This document shows, piece by piece, positions 53,282-61,209 of a stretch of 64,000 bases of DNA; within the stretch, counting starts at the first letter, position 1, and every line of letters begins with the position of its first letter. The stretch is from Giesbergeria sp. (GTDB taxonomy: Bacteria > Pseudomonadota > Gammaproteobacteria > Burkholderiales > Burkholderiaceae_C): positions 1,356-65,355 of the forward strand of contig JAGNYI010000014.1 of the NCBI GenBank assembly GCA_017985015.1, given 5' to 3'. The notes under the pieces are model-generated. The model was not told the origin of the DNA. It was given only the letters and a program-made list of their open reading frames with translations, and made no database searches. The position numbers and the translations under genes are program-made.

Positions 53282-54493
53282 ATGCAAGTCATCGACTCCC
53301 TCGTTACCCAGGCCGCAGCCATTGCCAGCCTGCGCCGTGACATCCACGCCCACCCGGAATTGTGCTTCGAGGAAGTGCGCACGGCCGATCTGGTGGCCAG
53401 CAAGCTCACGGAATGGGGCATCCCCATCCGCCGTGGGATGGGGACCACCGGCGTCGTCGGCATCGTGCACGGGCGCGATGGCGGCGCCTGCGGCCGCGCC
53501 ATTGGTCTGCGCGCCGACATGGACGCCCTGCCCATGCAGGAGCACAACGCGTTCGAACACAAAAGCCAACACGCCGGCAAGATGCACGCCTGTGGCCACG
53601 ACGGCCATACCGCCATGCTGCTCGCAGCCGCCCAGCACTTTGCCAAGGAGCGCAATTTCGACGGCACGGTCTACCTGATCTTCCAGCCGGCCGAAGAGGG
53701 CGGTGGCGGCGCGCGCGAGATGATCAACGACGGCCTCTTCACCCAGTTCGACATGCAGGCCGTGTTCGGCATGCACAACTGGCCCGGCATGTCGGTGGGC
53801 CAGTTCGCCGTGAGCCCCGGCCCGGTGATGGCGTCGTCCAACGAGTTCAAAATCACCATTCACGGCAAAGGCGGCCACGCCGCTCTGCCGCACACCACGA
53901 TCGACCCAGTGCCGATCGCCTGCCAGATGGTGCAGGCCTTCCAGACGATCATCAGCCGCAACAAGAAGCCGGTGGATGCGGGCGTCATCAGCGTGACCAT
54001 GATCCACACCGGCGAGGCCACCAACGTGGTGCCCGAGAGCTGCGAGTTGCAAGGCACGGTGCGCACCTTCACGCTGGAGGTGCTCGATCTGATCGAAGCG
54101 CGGATGCGCGAAGTGGCCGAGCACACCTGCGCGGCGCACCAAGCCACATGTGAATTTGAGTTCGTGCGGAACTACCCGCCCACTGTCAATTCCGCCCCGG
54201 AAGCCGAGTTTGCGCGCCGCGTGATGCAGGGCATCGTGGGCGAAGCCAATGTGCTGGCGCAAGAGCCCACCATGGGTGCCGAAGACTTTGCCTACATGTT
54301 GCAAGTGCGCCCCGGCGCCTACTGCTTTATCGCCAACGGCGAAGGCGCGCACCGCATGCATGGCCACGGCGAAGGGCCGTGCACGCTGCACAACGCCAGC
54401 TACGACTTCAATGACGATTTGATTCCGCTGGGCGCCACCTACTGGGTTCGCTTGACCGAGCAATGGCTGGCTGCCTCGCCGGCTGGCGTGTAA
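53282..54493 (+). CDS. M20 family amidohydrolase (hippurate hydrolase-like)
   Basis: This 403-residue metallopeptidase of the M20D group hydrolyses N-acyl amino acids. Zinc-site motifs are GLRADMDALPM, MHACGHDGHTAML, FQPAEEGGGGA and PTMGAEDFAYM. Residues HASYDFNDD at the end are also typical (here HNASYDFNDD). It starts 31 bp after hoxJ without an obvious terminator, so read-through is possible. Exact substrate unknown. Confidence 0.92.
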   Translation: MQVIDSLVTQAAAIASLRRDIHAHPELCFEEVRTADLVASKLTEWGIPIRRGMGTTGVVGIVHGRDGGACGRAIGLRADMDALPMQEHNAFEHKSQHAGKMHACGHDGHTAMLLAAAQHFAKERNFDGTVYLIFQPAEEGGGGAREMINDGLFTQFDMQAVFGMHNWPGMSVGQFAVSPGPVMASSNEFKITIHGKGGHAALPHTTIDPVPIACQMVQAFQTIISRNKKPVDAGVISVTMIHTGEATNVVPESCELQGTVRTFTLEVLDLIEARMREVAEHTCAAHQATCEFEFVRNYPPTVNSAPEAEFARRVMQGIVGEANVLAQEPTMGAEDFAYMLQVRPGAYCFIANGEGAHRMHGHGEGPCTLHNASYDFNDDLIPLGATYWVRLTEQWLAASPAGV

Positions 54494-54503
54494 AGGGGCC
54501 GCG

Positions 54504-55601
54504 ATGATCGGCGTCGACCAAGCCTTTGCCTCCAGCTATGCCCGCGCCCGGGTGCAGTTTCTGGAAGCGGCCGCTGCAGGCGGTTTAGCGATCGAATCGC
54601 ATGCGCATCCGCTGGCGGGGCGCGACGGCGAGGCGCTTGCCATGGACGTGGCGCGCGATGGCCCTGCGGACGCCGAGAAACTGCTCATCGTCAGCAGCGC
54701 CTGCCATGGCGTGGAAGGCTATTGCGGCAGTGGCGTGCAGGTGTTTGCGCTGCACGACGATGCATGGCGCGAGCAGGCACGCGCAGCCGGAGTGGTCGTG
54801 CTCTATGTGCACGCACTCAATCCCTATGGTTTTTCGCACCTGCGCCGCACCACGCATGAGAACGTGGACCTGAACCGCAACTTCCAGGATTTCAGCAACC
54901 CCCTGCCCGTGAACGCAGGCTACCGCGAGATTGCGCCGCTGCTGCTGCCCCAGGAGTGGCCGCCCAATGCAGAGAACCAGGCGGCAGTACAGCACTACCT
55001 CGCCACCAAAGGCGAGGCGGCTTGGCAGGCGGCGGTCTCTGGCGGGCAATACGAATTTGAAGGCGGCATGTTCTATGGGGGGCAAGCACCCACCTGGAGC
55101 AACCTCACCCTGCGCAGCGTGCTGCGCGCGCACGGCAGCGCCGCCCGGCGCATTGCGTGGATAGATCTGCACACCGGCCTGGGCGAGAGCGGCTTGGGCG
55201 AGCGCATTTACGCCGGCCGCGACGACTCGAAGGCCATGGCCCGCGCGCGCGCCTGGTGGAACCCTGATGGCGCGACGCCGATCACGTCCTTCTACGATGG
55301 CACATCGACCTCGGCCTTGCTCACCGGTTTGATGTGGACCGCCATCTACGACGAATGCCCGCAGGCTGAGTACACCGGCATCGCGCTGGAATACGGCACG
55401 CTGCCGATCCTGCAGATGCTGCAGGCCCTGCGCGCCGAGCACTGGCTGCACCAACACCCCGAAGCACCCGCTGAGCAGGCCGCGCAGATCAAGGCCGACA
55501 TGTTGGCTGCGTTCTACACCGACACCGATGCCTGGCGCGGCCAGGTCATCAGCCAGGCGCGGCAGGCGCTGTTTCAGGCGGCGCAGGGCTTGAATTCTTA
55601 G
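54504..55601 (+). CDS. DUF2817 / M14-like metallopeptidase
   Basis: This 365-residue protein has zinc carboxypeptidase-like features: SSACHGVEGYCGSGVQ (His-x-x-Glu), NVDLNRNFQDFS, IAWIDLHTGLGESG (distal His) and GIALEYGTL (catalytic Glu). This fits the DUF2817 family within the M14 fold. Natural substrate unknown. It lies 10 bp after the M20 gene, so the pair probably works together in peptide or amide turnover. Confidence 0.88.
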   Translation: MIGVDQAFASSYARARVQFLEAAAAGGLAIESHAHPLAGRDGEALAMDVARDGPADAEKLLIVSSACHGVEGYCGSGVQVFALHDDAWREQARAAGVVVLYVHALNPYGFSHLRRTTHENVDLNRNFQDFSNPLPVNAGYREIAPLLLPQEWPPNAENQAAVQHYLATKGEAAWQAAVSGGQYEFEGGMFYGGQAPTWSNLTLRSVLRAHGSAARRIAWIDLHTGLGESGLGERIYAGRDDSKAMARARAWWNPDGATPITSFYDGTSTSALLTGLMWTAIYDECPQAEYTGIALEYGTLPILQMLQALRAEHWLHQHPEAPAEQAAQIKADMLAAFYTDTDAWRGQVISQARQALFQAAQGLNS

Positions 55602-55604
55602 TGT

Positions 55605-55650
55605 TTTAAGGCCCTAGCGCTTGCTGCATAAACGTTTTATGCTATCAAAT
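55605..55650 (-). repeat. Palindromic element, copy 5 of 6
   Basis: On the plus strand: ttttaaGGCCCTAGCGCTTg, then ctgcataaacgttttatgctatcaaat. It is in reverse orientation, like copy 4. It lies between convergent genes (DUF2817 and the wax ester synthase) and shows more divergence from the core (CCCTAGCGC for CCTCTAGCGC). Confidence 0.7.
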
Positions 55651-55660
55651 AAGAAGCAAA

Positions 55661-57298
55661 TCAATCGTCGTCCTTGCCCCACGGCAGCATCAACGTGAGC
55701 ATAGAGAGCGTTTCAAACTCCGGCGCAAAGGCGTCAATGATGCGCTGCGGCTCGGGGCACAGCACGGTGTCGGTGATGACGCCAAACTGCACGCCGCCGC
55801 CGTAGCTCAAGATAGAGACGCCCAAGCCCACGCTGCCCGTCTGCGGCACCCAGAACATGCACTGCGTGACGCGCGCGCCGCAAATGGTGAGTGGCTCGCG
55901 CGGGCCGGGCACGTTGGTCATCACGGCGGTGGTCTTGCGACCAAACAGGTTCAAGAGCGCATCCTGTGCGGGTTTGACCATCATCCCGGCCACGGCCAGC
56001 AGGCCGAAGGCCAGCAGCGGCTGGGTGCTGCCCTTGAGCGCCGCCATGCGGTGGCGCACTTCGTAGATGCGCTCGATGGGGTTTTCCATGCCAATGGGTA
56101 GCACCAGCGGCGCCAGGCCAAAGTGGTTGCCCAGCTTCCAGGCCTCTTCCATGGGGCGCAGGTTGACCGGAATCATGGCGCGAATTTCTTTGCCCGTGGT
56201 GTCGTCGCCAAGGTCGCGCAAGTAGCCGCCGATGGCGCCGGCCACGCAGGACAGCAGCACATCGTTCACCGAGCAGCCCAGCGCGCGGCCCACGGCTTTG
56301 ACGTCGTCCAGCGGCAGCGGCGGGCACCAGGCGACGCGCTTGGCCGTGCCGGGCTCGCCCTTGAGGCGGGTGGGCGAATCGTCCGGCATGAGCGCCAGCG
56401 CCGCCGCGTCGTTCAGCACTTGCCAGGCCATGCGCGCGGCGTCGGCTGAGCCGGCCAAGCCGTGCTGCACCGCCTTTTCGGGGTCCAGCAAGGCGTGCAG
56501 CGAGCGCGCCGCGCCTTCGCCGGCGAAGTCGATGGCACGCACCGTGAGTCCGGCGAGTGGCTTGATGAGTGCGTCCGAGAGCCAATCTTCAGCGCCCGCT
56601 GCAGAGGTGCGGCGCTTGCGCTTGGGCGGCTCGGAGCCGCCATCGACCAGCGACATGACGACGGAAATCAGTGCGATGCCATCGGCAATGCAATGGTGGA
56701 TGCGCACAATGAGCGCGCTGCCTGGCGCGCCGTCCTCGCCGACGAAATCTTCCACCAGGTAGAAGTGCCACAGTGGCCGGCGGGCGTCCAGTGGCTGGGT
56801 GGCCAGGCGGCCTACGGCGTCGGCCAGCGCCTGTTGGTGGCTCTGGCCATGTTGGCGTTTGAGCGTGAGTGGCTCGACGTGCGCGGCAATGTCGAAATGG
56901 TCGTCTTCCACCCAGGTGGCGCCGGCGGCGTCTTCAACCACGCGCTGGCGAAAGCGCGGGTACTGCGTCAGGCGTTGGCCGGCGCGCTCGCGCAACTGCG
57001 CCAGCGTAATGCCGGGCGAGACGGCCCAGACGCCGTTAATCAGCATCAGGTTGCTTGGGCAGTCCATGCGCAGCCAGGCGGTATCGACCTTGCTCATGCG
57101 CTCGCCCGAGAGCCCCAGCATGCCGCTGGCGGCGCGGCGCACGTTCTTTTCGACACTGCGTGCGGCTTCAAGTGCCAGTGCGCCCGGGGGCGTGTGGAGC
57201 AACGGGGCCGGCGCAGGCGCTGGGGCGCTGCGCGATGTCGTGGCGGCGGGGCGGGATGCAGTGCGGGAGGCAGTGCGGGAAGTGGTGCGAGTCACCAT
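55661..57298 (-). CDS. Wax ester synthase / diacylglycerol acyltransferase
   Basis: This 545-residue WS/DGAT transfers acyl-CoA to fatty alcohol or diacylglycerol for storage lipid. The catalytic motif HHCIADGIALISV is present, as are PLDARRPLWHFYLVEDF and the C-terminal NVPGPREPLTICGARVTQ. The start MVTRTTSR at 57298 was chosen; the N-terminal 45 residues are Arg/Thr/Ser and Ala/Pro-rich and seem extra to the family. The divergent neighbour is an acyl-CoA-binding protein, fitting a lipid role. Confidence 0.92.
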   Translation of the reverse strand: MVTRTTSRTASRTASRPAATTSRSAPAPAPAPLLHTPPGALALEAARSVEKNVRRAASGMLGLSGERMSKVDTAWLRMDCPSNLMLINGVWAVSPGITLAQLRERAGQRLTQYPRFRQRVVEDAAGATWVEDDHFDIAAHVEPLTLKRQHGQSHQQALADAVGRLATQPLDARRPLWHFYLVEDFVGEDGAPGSALIVRIHHCIADGIALISVVMSLVDGGSEPPKRKRRTSAAGAEDWLSDALIKPLAGLTVRAIDFAGEGAARSLHALLDPEKAVQHGLAGSADAARMAWQVLNDAAALALMPDDSPTRLKGEPGTAKRVAWCPPLPLDDVKAVGRALGCSVNDVLLSCVAGAIGGYLRDLGDDTTGKEIRAMIPVNLRPMEEAWKLGNHFGLAPLVLPIGMENPIERIYEVRHRMAALKGSTQPLLAFGLLAVAGMMVKPAQDALLNLFGRKTTAVMTNVPGPREPLTICGARVTQCMFWVPQTGSVGLGVSILSYGGGVQFGVITDTVLCPEPQRIIDAFAPEFETLSMLTLMLPWGKDDD

Positions 57299-57463
57299 GG
57301 TGATGGGCTTCCTTGGTAGGAATGAAAAGTGTGCGCGTGCGCAAGCGCCGGGTTGAAGGGGGCTATTGTCGCGTGCAGGCCATAAGATATGCACAAGATA
57401 CGCGGGCAAGCCGCTCTGCGGTCCCCGTTCTTTCCCCAACCCCGTACCCTAAGGAGCCCTGAT

Positions 57464-57718
57464 ATGTCCGACCTCAACGAGCGCTTTGACGCCGCCGTGG
57501 CCCAGTCCAAGAACCTGAGCGAGCGCCCTGACAACGTCACGCTGCTGCAGATTTACGCGCTGTACAAGCAGGCCAGCGCCGGCGACAACGCCGAAAAAAA
57601 ACCCAGCTTCTCCGACATGGTGGGCCGCGCCAAATGGGATGCCTGGAACAAGCTCAAAGGCACGGAGCAGGATGCTGCACGCCAGCAGTACATCGACCTG
57701 ATCGCGTCGCTCAGCTGA
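57464..57718 (+). CDS. Acyl-CoA-binding protein
   Basis: This 84-residue ACBP with four helices binds long-chain acyl-CoA in the cytoplasm. Family residues are visible in LLQIYALYKQASAGDN and KWDAWNKLKGTEQDAARQQY. AAGGAG lies about 8 bases before the ATG. It is divergent from the wax ester synthase (165 bp between starts) and may supply its substrate. Confidence 0.95.
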   Translation: MSDLNERFDAAVAQSKNLSERPDNVTLLQIYALYKQASAGDNAEKKPSFSDMVGRAKWDAWNKLKGTEQDAARQQYIDLIASLS

Positions 57719-57788
57719 GCCCGTCCCGAGGTCGGTAACGCCGCTATGGCCTAATAGCGGTTTTCCCACTTTTCTACCGAGAGTCGCC

Positions 57789-57959
57789 ATGGGCAACAAG
57801 ATCGTCACCGAAGCAGACCGCAAATTCACCCCCCAACCCAAGCCACTGTCAGGCACGAGCGTGCCCACCAGCGGCCGCGGCCAGCGCGTGAGCCTGGAAC
57901 GTGGCGTTGCCACGCGCAGCAAAAAGAACCCCGGCAAGCGCTCCAAAAAGGGCGGCTGA
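57789..57959 (+). CDS. Small basic hypothetical protein
   Basis: This 56-residue protein (MGNKIVTEADRKFTPQPKPL...) ends in a lysine/arginine-rich tail (RSKKNPGKRSKKGG). The ATG lies 70 bp after the ACBP stop, with only a weak ribosome binding site (CCGAGAG). No domain is recognised; the basic tail suggests binding to nucleic acid or to a polyanion. It is followed by a strong terminator, which supports a real transcript. Confidence 0.6.
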   Translation: MGNKIVTEADRKFTPQPKPLSGTSVPTSGRGQRVSLERGVATRSKKNPGKRSKKGG

Positions 57960-57971
57960 GCCGCGCTGGGT

Positions 57972-57989
57972 TGTGGCCCCAGGGCCACA
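57972..57989. other. Inverted repeat before the terminator
   Basis: TGTGGCCC-CA-GGGCCACA is a perfect 8-bp inverted repeat 13 bp after the small basic gene. With a 2-nt loop it would fold as 6-7 bp. It may help transcript termination or be an operator; no protein partner is evident. Confidence 0.5.
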
Positions 57990-58000
57990 TGTGCAAAAAA

Positions 58001-58024
58001 GCCTCGCAATTGCGAGGCTTTTTT
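58001..58024. terminator. Bidirectional intrinsic terminator
   Basis: GCCTCGC-AATT-GCGAGGC (58001-58018) is followed by TTTTTT and preceded by AAAAAA. It therefore works in both directions between the convergent small basic gene and the PHA-related gene. Confidence 0.92.
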
Positions 58025-58031
58025 GTTGCGC

Positions 58032-58364
58032 TTACGCCGGCTTCTTGGCGGCTGATTTGCGCTTGCGCGCCGGTGCGGCGGCCATCATCTTGTCGAGCTG
58101 TTCGATCAGCTCGGTTTCAATGCGCTCCTTGAACGCGCTGACCAGGAAACCGAGCTGGGCGTGGAAGTCCAGCGCGTCGGGCAGTACCTCCAGCGTGCCC
58201 TTGATGCCTGAGCGCGTGAAGTAGAGCGTGTCCTGCTCTTCGCCCTCCTCGTAGGTGCAGTCCATGTCGAACTTTTCCTCGGCTTTCTCGGCCCATTGCA
58301 GTGCAATCTTGCGCGCGGCGGGAAGGCCCAGCTGGTGCTGGCGGTGGATGCGGATATCAGACAC
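58032..58364 (-). CDS. Polyhydroxyalkanoic acid system family protein
   Basis: This 110-residue protein (SDIRIHRQHQLGLPAARKIA...) matches the PHA_gran_rgn family, small proteins linked to PHA granule systems. The Ala/Lys-rich tail (APARKRKSAAKKPA) resembles that of granule-associated DNA-binding proteins. The start is GTG 58364, overlapping the stop of the upstream aminopeptidase gene. No PHA synthase is nearby, so the role is inferred only from the family. Confidence 0.8.
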   Translation of the reverse strand: MSDIRIHRQHQLGLPAARKIALQWAEKAEEKFDMDCTYEEGEEQDTLYFTRSGIKGTLEVLPDALDFHAQLGFLVSAFKERIETELIEQLDKMMAAAPARKRKSAAKKPA

Positions 58365-59502
58365 GGGGAGGCTCTTTCGCAGCAGGGGTGGACGGCGCAA
58401 TCAGGGCCCGCAGCGCAGCGTGGCGCTGATCGGCGTTCTGTTGGGCCAAGGCTTTCACGGCATCATAGAACTGTGGCCAATTGCGTGCCGATTGTTCAAA
58501 CAGCGTTTCAAAGGCTGGCACCCATTCGTCATACGCTGCCTGTGCGCCAAAGCTGGCATTGTTGGCCGTGGCCACCCAGTGGTCATAGCCCGCGCGCTGC
58601 GCTGCGGGCCAGGTTGCGGCAAGCGCGGCATAGCGCTCGCGAAACCGCTGGATTGCTTCTGTTTTCATAGCTTCCAGCGCTTGCCCTTCCTGCGCTGGAG
58701 CACCATTTGGTGCATAAATTTGCTCCAGCTGCGCGCGCGTCTCGCGCGTGAGCTGGCGAAAGCCTTCGCGCCGCGCGTCGCTCGCAGCGGCCTCGGAGCG
58801 CGCTGCGGCGCTGGCCTGGGTGCGCAGCCACTCGGCGCTGCCAATGCGCCCGACGGCGGTGGCAAACGATTCGTTGAACAGCGTGTCGCCCTCGGCATAG
58901 ACCTTCTGGTGCGCCAGTTCGTGGAACAGCAGGCGCACGAAGTCGCCCTCGGGCCAGTGCACAAAGGTGCTCAGCAGCGGGTCACCGCCGAGCCAGTTCA
59001 GGGTACCCAGCGTGGAATAAGCCGGTACACCGTACACGTCCACTTCGAGGCCTTGGGCCGCCAGCAGATCGGCCTCGGCACGCGCGTCGGTCTGGCTGAA
59101 ATACCCCCGGTAGCCCACGCAGCCCAGCACCGGAAAGCACCAGGTGTGGAGCTGCAGCGAGTACGGGGGCGCCGCCACCACGTTCCATACCGCACTGCCG
59201 CGCTTGACGTCCGCGTAACGCCGGTAGCTTGGGTTGTCGGGAAGGTGCAGCTCCTGCACCGCAAACGTACGGGCTCTCTGCCCCATCCGCAGGCGCTCGC
59301 GCAGCGCAGGCGGCGTGTCCGGCCGAGCAATCCAGTCGTCCATGGCATCTGCAGCCCACATCAGCTGCACATGGCCGCTGACCGACTGCCAGTAGTAGCC
59401 CAGTTCGCCCCCGCCCTGCGCGCAAGCGCCCAGCAGCAGGCTGGCGCCCAGCGCAGCGAAGGCACTGCGCGCGCCGGTGAGAAAGCGATGAATCGGTCTC
59501 AT
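58357..59502 (-). CDS. Aminopeptidase-like lipoprotein (PF10023 type)
   Basis: This 381-residue protein begins with a lipoprotein signal (lipobox LLLGAC, Cys at about residue 27) and carries the zinc motif LLFHELAHQKVYAEGD. Further family segments are YFSQTDARAEADLLAAQGLEV and FNESFATAVG. Residues about 266-282 (APNGAPAQEGQALEAMKTEA) are encoded by a copy of the palindromic element. The stop overlaps the next gene's start, and its own start overlaps the MFS gene. Confidence 0.88.
   Translation of the reverse strand: MRPIHRFLTGARSAFAALGASLLLGACAQGGGELGYYWQSVSGHVQLMWAADAMDDWIARPDTPPALRERLRMGQRARTFAVQELHLPDNPSYRRYADVKRGSAVWNVVAAPPYSLQLHTWCFPVLGCVGYRGYFSQTDARAEADLLAAQGLEVDVYGVPAYSTLGTLNWLGGDPLLSTFVHWPEGDFVRLLFHELAHQKVYAEGDTLFNESFATAVGRIGSAEWLRTQASAAARSEAAASDARREGFRQLTRETRAQLEQIYAPNGAPAQEGQALEAMKTEAIQRFRERYAALAATWPAAQRAGYDHWVATANNASFGAQAAYDEWVPAFETLFEQSARNWPQFYDAVKALAQQNADQRHAALRALIAPSTPAAKEPPRV
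58660..58707 (+). repeat. Palindromic element, copy 6 of 6, inside aminopeptidase gene
   Basis: cttctgttttcatagcttcc then AGCGCTTgcccttccTGCGCTGGAGCAC. The layout AGCTTCCAGCGCTT...GCGCT(A/G)GAG is the same as in the other copies. It lies inside the minus-strand aminopeptidase gene and stays open in that gene's frame. Confidence 0.65.
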
Positions 59503-60710
59503 GCCATAGTGCGAGTCTGCGCGGGTGCTGGCGGTTCCCCCAGGGCGCTCAGTGCCAGCCAGGCCAGCGTGCCCAACAGCGCGGTGAGCAGCAGCGCGGC
59601 CACGCCCACGCGCTGCATCAGCGCGCCAAACACCACGGGCGCCAGTGCCTGGGCGATGCGAGCCGGCACCATCAGCACCCCCTGGCGCTCGCCATAGCCC
59701 TGCGTGCCGAAATACAGCAGCGGCAGCGTGCCTTTGGCGATGGTCAGGACGCCATTGCCCGCGCCGTGCAACAGCGTAAACGCGAGCGCCGCCGGAGCGC
59801 CCAGGAGCAGCAGCAAGACCGCCCCCACCGGGTGCGCTGCCGCAGCCAGCTTCGCAGCCAGCAAGGGATGGAGCCGGCGCAGCAGGCCGAAGTCGAGCAA
59901 GCGGCCCGCCACCTGCGCCGGGCCCACGAGGGAAGCCACGGCCACGGCGTGGGGCAGCGCCAGGCCGGCTGCTTGCAGCAGCTGTGGCAAATGCGTGGCC
60001 AGGGCGGTGCTGCCAAACCAGGCTACGGCAAACACCAGCGAAAGAATCAGCGTGGTGCGCTGGGCACGCACGGGAGCCGGCAGGGTGGGTAGGGTGCGCG
60101 CCGAGGCGTTGTCAGAGCTAGTCGGCGCATTGCCTGGGTGCGGCTTGGCGGGTGATTGCCGCGGCAGCCAGGCGTGCAGCGGCAGGCCCACCAGCAGATG
60201 CAGCGCGGCCCAGCCCAGGCAGGCGCCACGCCAACCCCAGTGCACTTCCATCCAGGCGCTCAGCGGCCATCCCACGGTGCTGGCAAAGCCGCCCAGCAAG
60301 GTGATACCGGTGATGCCGCCGCGCGCGCCGTGCCCATACAGACCCACCAGCGCGGCAAACGCCGATTCGTACAGCCCTGCGCCCATGGCCAGGCCCAGCA
60401 CGCCCAAGGCCGCGAACAGGCTCACCGGCCCTTGTGCGCCGGCCATGGCCAACAGGCCGGCCGCAAACAGCAGGTTGCTGAGCAAGAGTACGCGGCGCCC
60501 GCCGTAGCGGTCCACGGCGCGGCCGGCCGCCGGACCCACGACACCCGAGACGATCAGCGCCAGAGAAAACGCTGCGAACGCCCAGGCCAGCGGCAAGCCG
60601 GTGTCCTGCGCCATGGGCGCGGCCAGCAGGGCGGGCAGGTAGTACGAGGAGGCATAGCCCAGGGTCTGGCCGCCGCCCAGCAGCAGCACATGGCGTGTCA
60701 GCGGACGCAT
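59499..60710 (-). CDS. MFS transporter
   Basis: This 403-residue protein has about 12 membrane helices. It contains an MFS A-like motif GPAAGRAVDRYGGRRVLLLS between helices 2 and 3. Resemblance to MFS members without known substrate only. Its stop overlaps the aminopeptidase start (ATGA), which suggests coexpression. No gene for a drug- or metal-specific partner is adjacent except arsC upstream. Confidence 0.85.
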   Translation of the reverse strand: MRPLTRHVLLLGGGQTLGYASSYYLPALLAAPMAQDTGLPLAWAFAAFSLALIVSGVVGPAAGRAVDRYGGRRVLLLSNLLFAAGLLAMAGAQGPVSLFAALGVLGLAMGAGLYESAFAALVGLYGHGARGGITGITLLGGFASTVGWPLSAWMEVHWGWRGACLGWAALHLLVGLPLHAWLPRQSPAKPHPGNAPTSSDNASARTLPTLPAPVRAQRTTLILSLVFAVAWFGSTALATHLPQLLQAAGLALPHAVAVASLVGPAQVAGRLLDFGLLRRLHPLLAAKLAAAAHPVGAVLLLLLGAPAALAFTLLHGAGNGVLTIAKGTLPLLYFGTQGYGERQGVLMVPARIAQALAPVVFGALMQRVGVAALLLTALLGTLAWLALSALGEPPAPAQTRTMA

Positions 60711-60731
60711 CGGGTGCCTCGAAATGGGGCG

Positions 60732-61097
60732 TCAGGCAGCGGTGGGCGGCAGGATGTCAAGGATCGCTTCCACCGGCCGCCCAAGGCGCGTGCCCCGTTC
60801 GGTGACGACGATGGGGCGCTCCAGCAGGCGGGGGTGGGCGGCGAGGGCGTCCAGCCGCTCGGCGTCCGTCACGCCCTCGTCGCCCAGGTTCAGCTCGTTG
60901 AACAAGGCCTCTTTGCGGCGCACAAAGTCGCTCATTGGCCGGCCACTCGCTGCAATCAGGGATTGCAGCGTGGCGCGGTCCGGCGGCGTTTTGAGGTATT
61001 CAACGATTTGGGGCACGAGGCCGTGTTCACGCATCAGCGCCAGTGCGTTGCGCGAGGTGCTGCATTGGGGGTTGTGATAGATCGTGCTTGGGCTCAT
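60732..61097 (-). CDS. arsC: Arsenate reductase (glutaredoxin-type ArsC)
   Basis: This 121-residue protein of the thioredoxin-fold ArsC family contains the catalytic cysteine in YHNPQCSTSRNAL and the later arginines in ERPIVVTERGTRLGRP. The start at 61097 (MSPSTIYHNP) was chosen; the upstream frame has no similarity. No arsR or arsB is adjacent, so arsenate resistance alone cannot be assumed; some family members have other roles. It lies 21 bp before the MFS gene on the same strand. Confidence 0.9.
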   Translation of the reverse strand: MSPSTIYHNPQCSTSRNALALMREHGLVPQIVEYLKTPPDRATLQSLIAASGRPMSDFVRRKEALFNELNLGDEGVTDAERLDALAAHPRLLERPIVVTERGTRLGRPVEAILDILPPTAA

Positions 61098-61209
61098 GGC
61101 GGTGGGTGCAAAAAATAGCGGATGGTGGTGGCCCCGTTGGCATGCCTGGAACCCCCGCGGACAGCTTACAGCGAAGCGGCGCCTTGACGTGTGCCGCACG
61201 GTTCCTACC

